Shown here in pieces: positions 9,911 through 18,508 of a stretch of 64,000 nt of DNA (the stretch's first letter is position 1; every line of letters begins with the position of its first letter). The translations under genes were made by a program, and so were the position numbers. The notes beneath the pieces are model-generated. The model ran no database searches. It had not been told where the DNA came from and was given only the letters and a program-made list of their open reading frames with translations. Origin of the DNA: Saccharopolyspora flava (GTDB lineage Bacteria; Actinomycetota; Actinomycetes; Mycobacteriales; Pseudonocardiaceae); the NCBI RefSeq assembly GCF_900116135.1, contig NZ_FOZX01000015.1:1-64000 (forward strand), in the 5' to 3' direction.

Positions 9911-10342
9911 ATGTCCAGTCTTGACGGCAAGACCGAGAGCTACGCGCCGTACGCGCTCGGTGTCTTCCGGATCGTCGTCGGCGCGCTGTTCGCCAGCCAC
10001 GGGGCGGCGTCGCTGTTCGGCGTCTTCGGCGGAGCGCCGGGAAGCGGCGGCACGGTGCCCTTCGGCGTGTGGCCGTCGTGGTGGGCGGCGGTGATCCAGC
10101 TGGTGTGCGGCCTGCTGGTCGCCTTCGGCGTGCTGCACCGCGGCGCCGCCGTGCTCGCCTCCGGTTCGATGGCCTACGCCTACTTCATCGTGCACCAGCC
10201 CGACGGCCTGCTGCCGCTGCAGAACGACGGCGAGCAGGCCGCCTTGTTCGCCTGGTCGTTCCTGCTGCTGGCCTTCACCGGCCCGGGAGCGCTCGCGCTG
10301 GTGCGCACGCGACGCCGTCAGCCCGAGCCCGCGGCGGCCTGA
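9911..10342 (+). CDS. DoxX-family membrane protein
   Basis: A 143-residue integral membrane protein of the DoxX family with four predicted membrane helices: ALGVFRIVVGALFASHGAASLF, the region around SWWAAVIQLVCGLLVAFGVL, AAVLASGSMAYAYFIV and AALFAWSFLLLAFTGPGALAL. The family pattern of a loop HGAASLFG after helix 1 and a polar LPLQNDGEQAALFAW before helix 4 is kept. DoxX relatives act in redox stress membrane complexes or as quinol-linked subunits, but the exact role here is unknown. An AGGGAG motif precedes the ATG. The iron box upstream suggests expression under iron limitation. Confidence 0.85.
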   Translation: MSSLDGKTESYAPYALGVFRIVVGALFASHGAASLFGVFGGAPGSGGTVPFGVWPSWWAAVIQLVCGLLVAFGVLHRGAAVLASGSMAYAYFIVHQPDGLLPLQNDGEQAALFAWSFLLLAFTGPGALALVRTRRRQPEPAAA

Positions 10343-10399
10343 TCCGGGCCGAGGACCTGCCAACGGCTGCCAGGTCCCCACCCGGCCCGGAACGCGAAT

Positions 10400-10429
10400 G
10401 GTGGCCGATCACCGAAGCGACCGGCCACC
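10400..10429. terminator. hairpin between convergent genes
   Basis: GGTGGCCG (10400-10407) pairs with CGGCCACC (10422-10429) around a 14-base loop. It is placed between the convergent DoxX and acidic membrane protein genes, so it could end both transcripts. No U-tract follows. Confidence 0.5.
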
Positions 10430-10444
10430 GGGGAAGAGCGGGAA

Positions 10445-11227
10445 TCAGGCGCAGAGCTTCCAGTCGCCGTCTTCCTTGACCAGCTTGAGCTGCGCGGTCG
10501 CGGGCTGCTGGCCCGGGACGGTGGACTCCATCGTCGCCGTGCCGCTGTCGCCGTTCTCCTGCACGCCCTTGACCGTGGTCTTGACCTGCTTGAGCATCTC
10601 GAAGTCCTGCGGCTTGGCGACCTTCAGGAACTCCTCCTTCTGCTTCTGCAGCTCCTCGATCTGCGGCATCGCGGCGTTGCAGACCACCGCGCGGTAGTCG
10701 TCGGCGGTGACGCTGCGCGGGTCCTGGGTCTCCTTGGTGGACAGCGCGGCGTAGTCCTCGGCGGCCGCCTGCGCGGAGCCACCGCTGAACAGCCAGAAGG
10801 CACCCACGGCCACGGCCGCGATCACCACGAGGCTGGCCGCGACGGCGATGATCATGCCGGTCTTGCGCTTCTTCTTCGGCTGCTCACCGGACTCAGCCGC
10901 CTCACCGGCCTCAGTGGACGCAGCGGCCTCAGTGGACTCGGCCGCACCGGCGTCCCCGGAAGTCGCAGCCGCCTCGGCGGGCTCGGACTTCTCGGACTCG
11001 GCGGCGTCGGTCTGCTCGGCCTTCTTGGCCTCGCCCTCGGCCTGCGCGCTCTCGCTCTGCTCGGGACCAGGCTGGTCCGCGCCCGACTTCTCGGCCGCGG
11101 TCTCGGCCTCGCCGTGGCCGGCTGCGGTCGCGCCCTCCGAGGCCTGCTCCGGAGCCGAGTTCTCGGTCTCGTCAGCGGGCTTCTTCTCGGAGCCGCCCTG
11201 GCCGGGCTCGTTCGGCGAAGAGGTCAT
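10445..11227 (-). CDS. membrane-anchored protein with acidic low-complexity N-terminus
   Basis: A 260-residue protein of unknown function. Residues 1-120 are an Ala/Glu/Ser/Thr-rich disordered acidic tail, followed by a basic stop KKKRKTG and one membrane helix (IIAVAASLVVIAAVAVGAFWLF). About 110 extracytoplasmic residues with two cysteines end in KLVKEDGDWKLCA. The C-terminal part resembles the DUF4878-like/NTF2-like lipoprotein folds common in actinobacteria, which is only a fold-level impression. The ATG at 11227 is preferred over the GTG two codons earlier because AGGAAGG sits 5 bases upstream of it. It stands alone between two unrelated genes. Confidence 0.7.
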   Translation of the reverse strand: MTSSPNEPGQGGSEKKPADETENSAPEQASEGATAAGHGEAETAAEKSGADQPGPEQSESAQAEGEAKKAEQTDAAESEKSEPAEAAATSGDAGAAESTEAAASTEAGEAAESGEQPKKKRKTGMIIAVAASLVVIAAVAVGAFWLFSGGSAQAAAEDYAALSTKETQDPRSVTADDYRAVVCNAAMPQIEELQKQKEEFLKVAKPQDFEMLKQVKTTVKGVQENGDSGTATMESTVPGQQPATAQLKLVKEDGDWKLCA

Positions 11228-11374
11228 GAACACCTTCCTGGTTGGGACTTGTCAAGTGCTGACCCCAGGTGTACGCGACGAGCGCTGCGAGTTCCACCCG
11301 TGTCGCACTCTGATCACTGGTTTTCCCGGAACGGGACATTACGATTCGACCACGGGCACCGCCCGGACCGATCG

Positions 11375-13369
11375 TCACGCCACCAGGAAGTCGCGGCTGA
11401 TTCCGGCGAACGGCGTGATCTTCCCGGAACCGGCGGCCTTCCAGTCTCCGTTGTGGACGATCCGGTAGCGGCCGGTGGGCACCCCGGCGGGAACGTCCCA
11501 GGTGATCGTCGCCTTCGACGAGGCGACCCCGGTGCGCGCCCAGTGGTAGCGCGTCGCCCAGTGGCGGTCGTCGGCGACGGTGACCCAGCGGCCGTCCACC
11601 AGGCGCTGGACCTCCACGAAGGTGCCGCCGCGGCGCAGGTCGTTCTTGGGGTGGCCGGTGACGAACTCGGCGGTGACCCGCTCGCCCCGGTGGTAGCCGC
11701 TCGCGGGTTCGGTGAGCACGTCGCCGAAGTCGTGCCCGGGCGGTGCGGCGTCGAAGACCACGCCGGGTTGCAGGTCCGGCAGCGTCCCGGACATGTCCGG
11801 CGGGATCGGGCCCAGCGCCACGCGCCGGCCGCGACGCATCGCGGCGGCGAGCCGGGTGAACTCCTGCTGGTAGGCGGGCAGGGTGTAGCGGCCGAACAGG
11901 GTGGAGGCACCCTCGTACTGCTGGGCGTCGTACTCCTCGGGCGTGGTGACGTACTGGCTGTAGGCGTTGGCGTAGCCCTGCATCAGCACGTTCTCCAGCG
12001 GCACGCCGAGTTCGGCGGCCACGGCGCGCCGGATCCGCAGTCCGGCGACGATGGTGTACTCGGCGGGTCCCGCCACCAGGTAGAGCTCGCCGAGGCGCAT
12101 CAGTTGCAGCGGCAGCACTTCCGGACACCACGGGTGTGGTGGCATCGCTCCGAACGGCACCGCAACGGGTTTCGGCGCCTGCTCATCGGCCAGCTGCGGC
12201 GGGATCGGCACGTCCGCGCCGCCCAGCCAGTCCCACAGCGGGTTGCGCAGGCCTTCGCCGATGGGGATTCCCGGCCCGTCCTCGGTGCTGCCGGCCAGCA
12301 TCGACCAGCCGATCGCGGCGGTGCAGGTGCGGTGCGTCTCGCCGTCCGGGGTGAACCGACCGTCCACGGTGACCTCCGACATGTCCACGTAGGACAGCAG
12401 CGCGCCGACCGGACCGGCCATCGGGGTCGTGGCGTTGTCGAAAGCCGTTCGGGCGGCGCGGAACTGGCGGTCGCCGATGATGCGGGTGTTGTCGAACTCG
12501 TCGTCGGTCGGGCCCGTGCCCGGCTCCAGGTCCAGGTTCGGGGACATGTCGGCGGCGTTGGTCTGGGCGAAGCAGGCGACGAACTCCGGGTCGTCCTGCT
12601 CCCACGCGAAGGCCGCGTAGCCCTTGTTGTCGGAGCTGATGAGACGGTTGGTGTTGGTCATCGAGGTGCCGTGGGTGGCGAACCAGGCGATCGCGCCGAC
12701 GTCGCGGCCGCCCTGGGCGAAGCGCAGCACCGTCACCGCCGGGTCGATGGCGTCCGGGAAGTGCTCGGTGTCCTGCCGGGGGTTGCGCTCGAAGGCGCTG
12801 CGCGAGCGGTTGACGCTGGCGTCGGTGAGCTCGGCCCGCCCCAGGGCGAGCGTTCCCGGCCGCAGGTCGTCGTGGGCCTTGCCGATGGCCTCGGTGATGC
12901 CGCCGACGACGGCCTCGAACACCTCCTCCTGGAACCCGAGGGTCGCCAGGTCGTAGGCGGCGTAGTGCGAGTCGCCGCCGCACGCTGCGTGCGTGTGCGT
13001 GGCGTTGAGCAGCACGTTCTGCTCGGTGTAGAGCCCGTCGTAGGTGTCGATCAGCCGCCGCATCACTTCTTGGTGCACCGACTGGAACAGCGCGCCGAGC
13101 TCGGCGGTCACGAACACCACCCGGCCCGCGCCGTCGTCGACGACGAACGCGCGAGCCAGGGTGCGCAGGTGGATGCCGGCGGTCTGCTGCTGCGGCATCG
13201 AGTAGCCCATCATGCCGTTCTCGGCGGCCGGGCCGGTGACGTCGGCGACCCCGCGCCCGACCCGGTACCCGGTCGAGCCCTGGCCGGACGCGGGGGTGGC
13301 GCCGAGCATCGTGGCGGCCAGCGGCGCGGCCACGGCGGCGGCCAGCACGTGTCTGCGAGCGACGGGCAT
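11375..13369 (-). CDS. secreted neutral/alkaline ceramidase
   Basis: A 664-residue hydrolase that cleaves ceramide to sphingosine and fatty acid. The N-terminus (VARRHVLAAAVAAPLAATML then ATPASG) is an export signal with a twin arginine. The zinc-site histidines occur in ATHTHAACGG and in FATHGTSMTN; the nucleophilic serine is expected in RLISSDNKGYAAFAW, equivalent to Ser274 of the Pseudomonas enzyme. A C-terminal immunoglobulin-like domain (GERVTAEFVTGHPKNDLRR) completes the family layout, and length fits (about 650-690). GGAG lies 10 bases before the ATG. Actinobacteria generally lack sphingolipids, so the enzyme probably attacks host or environmental lipids (inference). Confidence 0.9.
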   Translation of the reverse strand: MPVARRHVLAAAVAAPLAATMLGATPASGQGSTGYRVGRGVADVTGPAAENGMMGYSMPQQQTAGIHLRTLARAFVVDDGAGRVVFVTAELGALFQSVHQEVMRRLIDTYDGLYTEQNVLLNATHTHAACGGDSHYAAYDLATLGFQEEVFEAVVGGITEAIGKAHDDLRPGTLALGRAELTDASVNRSRSAFERNPRQDTEHFPDAIDPAVTVLRFAQGGRDVGAIAWFATHGTSMTNTNRLISSDNKGYAAFAWEQDDPEFVACFAQTNAADMSPNLDLEPGTGPTDDEFDNTRIIGDRQFRAARTAFDNATTPMAGPVGALLSYVDMSEVTVDGRFTPDGETHRTCTAAIGWSMLAGSTEDGPGIPIGEGLRNPLWDWLGGADVPIPPQLADEQAPKPVAVPFGAMPPHPWCPEVLPLQLMRLGELYLVAGPAEYTIVAGLRIRRAVAAELGVPLENVLMQGYANAYSQYVTTPEEYDAQQYEGASTLFGRYTLPAYQQEFTRLAAAMRRGRRVALGPIPPDMSGTLPDLQPGVVFDAAPPGHDFGDVLTEPASGYHRGERVTAEFVTGHPKNDLRRGGTFVEVQRLVDGRWVTVADDRHWATRYHWARTGVASSKATITWDVPAGVPTGRYRIVHNGDWKAAGSGKITPFAGISRDFLVA

Positions 13370-13491
13370 GCACCTGCTCCTCAGTGAATGTGAATTGGCT
13401 TCACGTCCATCGGATGCGGGCAGGTTACGCCGATCACACCGCACTGCCAAGATCCCCAGAGATCACGGTTCGACCCCACTCATCTCAGGGC

Positions 13492-13519
13492 GGTGACAGT
13501 TTTCATGAAAACCGTCACC
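13492..13519. repeat. TTTTCATGAAAA palindrome, copy 1
   Basis: Core GTTTTCATGAAAAC (13499-13512) with arms GGTGAC and GTCACC separated from the core by one mismatched pair. It lies between the ceramidase start and the SDR 3' end. Confidence 0.75.
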
Positions 13520-13538
13520 ACCCCTACACACGTGGGGT

Positions 13539-13578
13539 GGAGGTGGGGGAAGTTTTCATGAAAACTTCCCCCACCTCC
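13539..13578. repeat. TTTTCATGAAAA palindrome, copy 2 (perfect 40 nt)
   Basis: A perfect 40-base palindrome: left arm GGAGGTGGGGGAAG, core TTTTCATGAAAA, and the exact complement on the right. It directly abuts the stop codon of the SDR gene (13579), so a hairpin would form at the 3' end of that transcript. Confidence 0.8.
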
Positions 13579-14337
13579 TCACTTCGGGGCGAAGCGCTGT
13601 CCTGCGTCCAGGCGCAGGCACTGGCCGTTGAGCATCGGGTTGTCGACGATGGCGCGCACCAGCTTCGCGTACTCCTCCGGCCGCCCCATGCGGCGCGGGA
13701 ACGCCGCGTCCTTGACCAGCGCGGCCTTCACCTCCTCCGGCGCGCCCTGGACGATCCCGGTGTCGAACAGGCTCGGGGCGATGGCGAGCACGCGGATGCC
13801 CATCGAGCCCAGGTCGCGGGCCATCGTCAGGCACATCCCGGCGATCGCGGCCTTGGCGGCGGTGTAGGCGACCTGGCCGACCTGGCCCTCGAAGGCGGCG
13901 ATCGAGGAGGTGTTGATGATGACGCCGCGTTCGCCGTCCTCGGGCTCGTTGGCGTTCATGTGCGCGGCGGCCAGGCGGCTGATGTTGAAGGTGCCGACGG
14001 TGTTGAGGTCGAGGATGCGGCGGAACGCGTCGAGGTCGTGCGGCCCCTGCTTGCCGAGCGTGCGCTGCGCGAGCCCGCCGCCCGCGGTGGTGACGGTGAT
14101 GTGCAGCCCGCCGAGCCCGTCGACGGCCTCGGCCAGGGTCCGCTCGACGCCCTCGAAGTCGGTCACGTCCACCGGGTGGAAGCTGCCGCCGAGTTGCGCG
14201 GCGACCTCCTCGCCCTGCGAGCCCGCCAGGTCGGCGATGGCCACCGACGCGCCCTGGGCGGCGAGCAGTTCCGCGCTCGCGCGGCCCATGCCCGAGGCTC
14301 CGCCGAACACGACCGCCTTCTTGCCGTTGATCTCCAC
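13579..14337 (-). CDS. SDR-family 3-hydroxyacyl-CoA dehydrogenase-like oxidoreductase
   Basis: A 252-residue classical short-chain dehydrogenase. The nucleotide-binding motif is VVFGGASGMGRASAELL near residue 10, the acidic ADLAGSQGEE suggests NAD preference, and the catalytic Ser-Tyr-Lys set is in NTSSIAAFEGQVGQVAYTAAKA. The C-terminal NPMLNGQCLRLDAG is typical of the HSD10/3-hydroxyacyl-CoA dehydrogenase type 2 group, with a paralogue at 29936-30697. The GTG at 14337 follows GAGGAGG by 5 bases. It sits 19 bases after an acyl-CoA ligase gene on the same strand, so the pair likely acts on one acyl chain or aromatic acid. Confidence 0.88.
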   Translation of the reverse strand: MEINGKKAVVFGGASGMGRASAELLAAQGASVAIADLAGSQGEEVAAQLGGSFHPVDVTDFEGVERTLAEAVDGLGGLHITVTTAGGGLAQRTLGKQGPHDLDAFRRILDLNTVGTFNISRLAAAHMNANEPEDGERGVIINTSSIAAFEGQVGQVAYTAAKAAIAGMCLTMARDLGSMGIRVLAIAPSLFDTGIVQGAPEEVKAALVKDAAFPRRMGRPEEYAKLVRAIVDNPMLNGQCLRLDAGQRFAPK

Positions 14338-14356
14338 TGCATCCTCCTCGTCGAGG

Positions 14357-15880
14357 TCAGCGAACCCGGTCCCGGAGTTCGCGCTTGAGGACCTTGCCCG
14401 CGGTGTTGCGCGGCAGCGCGTCGACCACCAGCACCGCGCGCGGGCACTTGTACCCGGCCAGGTGGGTGGCGCAGAACTCGCGGATCTCCTGCTCGGTGGG
14501 GTGTTCCGCGCCGGCGGGCTCGATGACGGCCACGACCCGCTCGCCCCAGAGCTCGTCGGGCGCGCCGACCACGGCGGCAGCGGCGACACCGGGGTGCTGG
14601 TGCAGGACGTCCTCGACCTCGCGGGAGTAGACGTTCTCGCCGCCGGTGAGGATCATGTCCTTGCGCCGGTCGACGATGGCGTAGCGGCCCTCGGCGTCGC
14701 GCCGAGCCAGGTCGCCGGTGCGGAACCAGCCGTCGCGGAAGGCCTCCGCGGTGGCCTCGGGCCGGTTCCAGTAGCCGGAGAACACCTGGTCGCCGCGGAT
14801 CTCCAGCTCCCCCACCACCTCCGGCGGGCACTCGGCGCCGTCGTCGTCGACGACGCGGGCGGCCGAGAGCAGCATCGGGGTTCCGGCCGAGGCCAGCAGT
14901 TCCGGGCGTCCGCCCGCGGCCTCGCGATGCCCGTCGGGACCGTGGGCCAGCGCGTTGCCCGCGAGCTCGGTCATCCCGAAACCCGCGCGGAAACCCGCGT
15001 TCGGGAACCGGGACATGGCCTCGCGCAGGGTCGCCACCGGCATCGGCGCCGAGCCGTAGCCGATGCGGGTGATCGTGGAGGTGTCGCAGGACTCCAGCGC
15101 GGGATGGCGCAGCAGCATCGCCAGCATCGTCGGCGCGACGGTGGTTGCGGTGACCCGGTGGCGCTGCACGGCCTCGAGGAATCCCTCGGCGCTGTAGCGG
15201 CGCAGCAGCACGACGGTCTCGGCCGCCAGGTGCGCGACGAGCACGTTGTACCCGGCGATGTGGCACAGCGGCCACGGCACCAGCGCCACCGGCCGCCGCT
15301 CGGTGGCGCGCGGCCAGCTCAGCGCCGCGTTGACCGCGCCGGCCACGACGTTGCGGTGGGTCAGCACGGCGCCCTTGGCGCGGCCGGTGGTACCGGAGGT
15401 GTAGAGCAGCCAGGCCGGCGAGTTCTCCTCCGGCCGTTCGGGTTCGGTGCCGGGCTGCCCGTCGAGCAGCTCGGACAGGGCGGTGCCGGAGCTGCCGTCG
15501 ACGGTGATGATCGTGCTGATCGAGGAGACCTCGACGGCGGCGTGCCGGGCCGCGTCCAGGTACTTCGCCTCGGTGATGATCGCGGTGGGCCGGGCGTCGG
15601 CCAGCAGGTCGGCGACCTCGCGGGGTGCGAGCCGGTAGTTCACCGGCAGCAGCACCATGCCCGCCAGCGGGACCGCGTGGTAGGCCAGCACGTACTCGGG
15701 GTTGTTCTCGGTGAGCACGGCGATGCGGTCGCCGGGCCGGGCGATCCCGGTCAGGCCGTGGGCCAGCCGGTGGATCGCTCGGCGCAGCTCACCGAAGGTC
15801 CACGTGGTGCCCTCGAACTCCAGCGCGGCGACCTCGGGCTCGCGCTCGGCGGCGAAGGCCACCACGTCGCTGATCAGCAT
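14357..15880 (-). CDS. AMP-dependent acyl-CoA synthetase/ligase
   Basis: A 507-residue ligase that activates a carboxylic acid to its CoA thioester through an acyl-adenylate. The P-loop-like motif LLYTSGTTGRAKGAVLTHRN, the adenylate-binding GYWNRPEATAEAFRDGWFRT, the hinge RRKDMILTGGENVYS and the C-terminal lysine in NTAGKVLKREL are all present. ATG 15880 follows GGGAGG by 4 bases. The substrate is not readable from sequence. The neighbouring phenolic acid decarboxylase upstream makes an aromatic or medium-chain acid plausible. A palindromic site lies 43 bases upstream of the start, suggesting TetR-type control. Confidence 0.88.
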   Translation of the reverse strand: MLISDVVAFAAEREPEVAALEFEGTTWTFGELRRAIHRLAHGLTGIARPGDRIAVLTENNPEYVLAYHAVPLAGMVLLPVNYRLAPREVADLLADARPTAIITEAKYLDAARHAAVEVSSISTIITVDGSSGTALSELLDGQPGTEPERPEENSPAWLLYTSGTTGRAKGAVLTHRNVVAGAVNAALSWPRATERRPVALVPWPLCHIAGYNVLVAHLAAETVVLLRRYSAEGFLEAVQRHRVTATTVAPTMLAMLLRHPALESCDTSTITRIGYGSAPMPVATLREAMSRFPNAGFRAGFGMTELAGNALAHGPDGHREAAGGRPELLASAGTPMLLSAARVVDDDGAECPPEVVGELEIRGDQVFSGYWNRPEATAEAFRDGWFRTGDLARRDAEGRYAIVDRRKDMILTGGENVYSREVEDVLHQHPGVAAAAVVGAPDELWGERVVAVIEPAGAEHPTEQEIREFCATHLAGYKCPRAVLVVDALPRNTAGKVLKRELRDRVR

Positions 15881-15922
15881 CACGCCTCCCGCGTCGGCGC
15901 ACCGGACACCGGGAGGCACCGT

Positions 15923-15940
15923 ACCAAACTATCGCTTGGT
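15923..15940. promoter_or_regulatory. imperfect palindrome, putative TetR-type operator
   Basis: ACCAAACTATCGCTTGGT has matching ACCAA/TTGGT ends and near-symmetric flanks. It lies in the 67-base gap between padC and the acyl-CoA ligase gene, where an independent promoter for the ligase/SDR pair would lie. Confidence 0.45.
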
Positions 15941-15947
15941 CAGGCGA

Positions 15948-16478
15948 TCAGTTCGCGCGGTCGGACCAACCCGCGGGCAGGTCACCCGGGGCGGTGTCGA
16001 TGACGGTGTCGTCATCGACACCGACGCGCTCGAACAGCGTGATGCGGGCGAACTCCGGGACCACGTAGATCGGGTAGGTCGGCCCCTCGTCGCGGTACTT
16101 GCGCATCTCGTCGAGGTGATCGTTCTGGTAGAGGACGGTGCGCTCGCCGTGCTCCCGGATCCAGTCCGGGAAGAAGATCACGCCGTGCAGCACGCGCTCG
16201 CCCGGGATGACGTTGACCGACACCGAGGTCCCGGTCGGCTCGGTCCAGGACACCTTGTAGACGCCGCGGGTGAGCGCCACCAGGTCGACCTCCTGGTCCT
16301 TGACCCAGCGGCCGCCGACGTGACCGGTGTGGATCCGGTAGTCGATGGTGCGCTCGTTCTTGACGTACATCTCGTACTGCCAGCCGTTGGCGTAGGTGTA
16401 GATGAACCGGTGGCCGACGATGCCGGACAGGTCCTGCTCGGGAACCGGGTTCTCCACCGTGGTCGGGTACTCGCTCAT
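15948..16478 (-). CDS. padC: phenolic acid decarboxylase
   Basis: A 176-residue cytoplasmic cofactor-free decarboxylase converting p-coumaric, ferulic or caffeic acid to vinylphenols. The protein matches the lipocalin-like PAD family along its length: [54 protein letters not shown] and [10 protein letters not shown]. The substrate-binding tyrosines and the catalytic glutamate region (SWTEPTG) are present. It is read divergently from a MarR regulator with tandem palindromes between them, echoing the PadR-controlled arrangement of Firmicutes but with a MarR protein. The ATG at 16478 starts exactly at the family N-terminus. Confidence 0.95.
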   Translation of the reverse strand: MSEYPTTVENPVPEQDLSGIVGHRFIYTYANGWQYEMYVKNERTIDYRIHTGHVGGRWVKDQEVDLVALTRGVYKVSWTEPTGTSVSVNVIPGERVLHGVIFFPDWIREHGERTVLYQNDHLDEMRKYRDEGPTYPIYVVPEFARITLFERVGVDDDTVIDTAPGDLPAGWSDRAN

Positions 16479-16516
16479 TGCCTCGCTCCCCCGTTCGTTG
16501 ACGTTGACACATTCAA

Positions 16517-16545
16517 TTTTGCTACAAAACTGTTTTGCTGCAAAA
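16517..16545. promoter_or_regulatory. tandem MarR-type operators
   Basis: Two 13-base palindrome-like boxes, TTTTGCTACAAAA (16517-16529) and TTTTGCTGCAAAA (16533-16545), repeat with a 16-base period. The second, extended to GTTTTGCTGCAAAAC, is a perfect 7-1-7 inverted repeat. They occupy the centre of the padC-marR divergent promoter region. Confidence 0.7.
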
Positions 16546-16573
16546 CGAATGTGCGGTCGGGCACAATGAGCGG

Positions 16574-17023
16574 GTGACCAGCGACCTGGATACCGCCGCG
16601 CTCGAGTTCAGCCGCCTGCTCGGACCGCTGCGCCGCGCCGTGCTCCGCGCCTCCCGGCAGGCCGCCGACCTGCCCGACCTGCCCGAGGCCCAGATCGAGC
16701 TGCTGCGGCTGCTGGTCGCCGAAGGCCCGCTGAGCCCACGCGAGGCGGCCACCGCCCTGCAGGTCGCGCCGTCGACGATCAGCAACCTGGTCAAGTCGAT
16801 GCGCGCGGCCGGGCTGGTGGCCCGCGACACCGATCCCGAGGACGCCCGCACCGCGCGGCTCAGCGCGACGAGCACCGCGCTGGACCTGCTCGACCGCTAC
16901 GACCGCGCGAGCGCCACCGCCCTGCGCAGCAGCCTCGCCCAGCTGCCCGAGGCCGAACGCGACCGGCTGCGCGCGGCCCTGCCGGCGCTGCGCGCGCTCA
17001 CCTCCGCGGTGGACACCCGCTGA
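16574..17023 (+). CDS. MarR-family regulator (divergent from padC)
   Basis: A 149-residue winged-helix repressor. The HTH and wing region reads [54 protein letters not shown] across residues about 50-105, flanked by dimerisation helices. The DxRxxR-like wing motif [10 protein letters not shown] is typical of MarR. GTG 16574 is chosen because the frame upstream runs through the operator boxes. I infer it senses phenolic acids and controls padC, itself and possibly the downstream acyl-CoA ligase pair. It converges with nupC, separated by a strong hairpin. Confidence 0.85.
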   Translation: MTSDLDTAALEFSRLLGPLRRAVLRASRQAADLPDLPEAQIELLRLLVAEGPLSPREAATALQVAPSTISNLVKSMRAAGLVARDTDPEDARTARLSATSTALDLLDRYDRASATALRSSLAQLPEAERDRLRAALPALRALTSAVDTR

Positions 17024-17029
17024 CGCGAA

Positions 17030-17066
17030 AAACGGCCCGCCGCGGACATTTCCGCGACGGGCCGTT
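17030..17066. terminator. bidirectional terminator between marR and nupC
   Basis: AACGGCCCG-C-CGCGGA pairs with TCCGCG-A-CGGGCCGTT around a short loop, preceded by an A-run and followed by TCTC. It lies between two convergent stop codons. Confidence 0.75.
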
Positions 17067-17078
17067 CTCGGCAGGGCG

Positions 17079-18353
17079 TCAGACGAGGATGCCCGCGATG
17101 GTGGCGCTGAGCAGGTTGGCCAGGGTCGCCGCCAGCACGGCGCGGATGCCGTCCCGGGCGATCCAGCCGCGCTTGGCGGGAACCAGGCCGCCCAGGCCGC
17201 CCAGCAGAATCGCCAGCGAACCGAGGTTGGCGAAACCGGTCAGCGCGAAGGTGACGATGGTGGCGGTCTTCTCGCTGAACTGCCCGACCTGCGGGCCGAA
17301 GTCGGAGAACGCCACGAACTCGTTGATCACCAGCTTCTCGCCGACGAACCCGCCCGCGGCCACCGCCTCGTGCCACGGCACGCCGATCACCCACATCAGC
17401 GGCGAGAACACGTAGCCGAGGATCTGCTGCATGGTCAGGTCCGGCAGGCCGAACAGCCCGCCGATGCCGCCGACGATGAGGTTGAGCAGCGCGATCAGCG
17501 AGACGAAGGCGAACAGCATCGCGCCGACGTTGAGCATGAGCTTGAGACCGTCGGAGGCGCCGGTGGCCGCCGCGTCGATGACGTTGCGCGGCTTCTCCTC
17601 CAGCGCGGGCGCGGCGGTGCCGAAGGCGACCTGCTTGGACTCCTCCGCCTCGGCGGCCTCGTCGTCCTCGGACACCGCGGCGTCGTCGGAGGAGGGCTCG
17701 TCCTTGCTCGCGGGCATGATCATCTTGGCCATGAGCAGACCCGCCGGGGCGGCCATGAAGCTCGCGGCGATGAGGTTCTCCAGCTTGGCGCCCAGCATCG
17801 CGTAGCCGACCATGACAGTTCCGGCCACGGTGGCCAGCCCGCCGACCATGACGGCGAAGAACTCCGAGCGGCTCATGCTCGCCAGGTAGGGCCGCACCAG
17901 CAGCGGCGCCTCGGTCTGGCCGAGGAAGATGTTGCCGGTGGCGTTGAGCGACTCCGCCCGCGTGGTGCCCAGGGCCTTCCGCAGTCCACCACCGATGATC
18001 CGCACGACCCACTGCAGGATGTGCAGGTGGTAGAGCACCGCGGTCAACGAGGACACGAAGATGATGATCGGCAGCACCTGGAAGGCCACGACCGTGCCCT
18101 CGCTGGGCATGATCGGGCCGACCAGGAAGTCGATGCCCTCCTTGGAGGACTCGATGACCTTCGTGACCCCGGCCGCCACCGCGCCCAGCGCCTGCTGACC
18201 GAGCGGCCAGCGCAGCACCACGACCGCGAAGATGATCTGGATCGCCAGCGCACCGAGCACCGTGCGGAGGTTGATCGCGCGTCTGTTGGTCGACATCGCG
18301 AACGCCAGCAGCAGGACGACGACCATGCCGCCGATACCCCACAAGACCTGCAC
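17079..18353 (-). CDS. nupC: concentrative nucleoside transporter (CNT/NupC family)
   Basis: A 424-residue inner-membrane cation/nucleoside symporter. An N-terminal helical bundle, a re-entrant region with FLVGPIMPSEGTVVAFQVLP, the family motif GNIFLGQTEAPLLVRPYL and the C-terminal FANLGSLAILLGGLGGLVPAKR match CNT proteins. An acidic, Ser/Glu/Asp-rich insert of about 30 residues (KDEPSSDDAAVSEDDEAAEA) interrupts the cytoplasmic loop before NVIDAAATGASDGLKLMLN, as seen in other actinobacterial members. The start is GTG with AGGAAAGG 10 bases upstream. It is a monocistronic unit. Confidence 0.92.
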   Translation of the reverse strand: MQVLWGIGGMVVVLLLAFAMSTNRRAINLRTVLGALAIQIIFAVVVLRWPLGQQALGAVAAGVTKVIESSKEGIDFLVGPIMPSEGTVVAFQVLPIIIFVSSLTAVLYHLHILQWVVRIIGGGLRKALGTTRAESLNATGNIFLGQTEAPLLVRPYLASMSRSEFFAVMVGGLATVAGTVMVGYAMLGAKLENLIAASFMAAPAGLLMAKMIMPASKDEPSSDDAAVSEDDEAAEAEESKQVAFGTAAPALEEKPRNVIDAAATGASDGLKLMLNVGAMLFAFVSLIALLNLIVGGIGGLFGLPDLTMQQILGYVFSPLMWVIGVPWHEAVAAGGFVGEKLVINEFVAFSDFGPQVGQFSEKTATIVTFALTGFANLGSLAILLGGLGGLVPAKRGWIARDGIRAVLAATLANLLSATIAGILV

Positions 18354-18508
18354 TTGGAATCAGCCTTTCCTCGAACCGCCGCTGCCGCGACGCGATGATG
18401 AGTTCGAGGGATGCTCGCACGCCAGGCCCGGCTCACGCACACCGGTGGCGAGTTTGTGACTCCGACAACGGCAGGTCAGCGCCGCGGGATCACTCCACAG
18501 TGCACCGC

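Noticed and set aside
15923-15940. Further copy of the TARCGATCGYTA operator before the acyl-CoA ligase gene
   Set aside because: The palindrome there is ACCAA/TTGGT-based and does not share the CGATCG core, so it was listed as a separate site.
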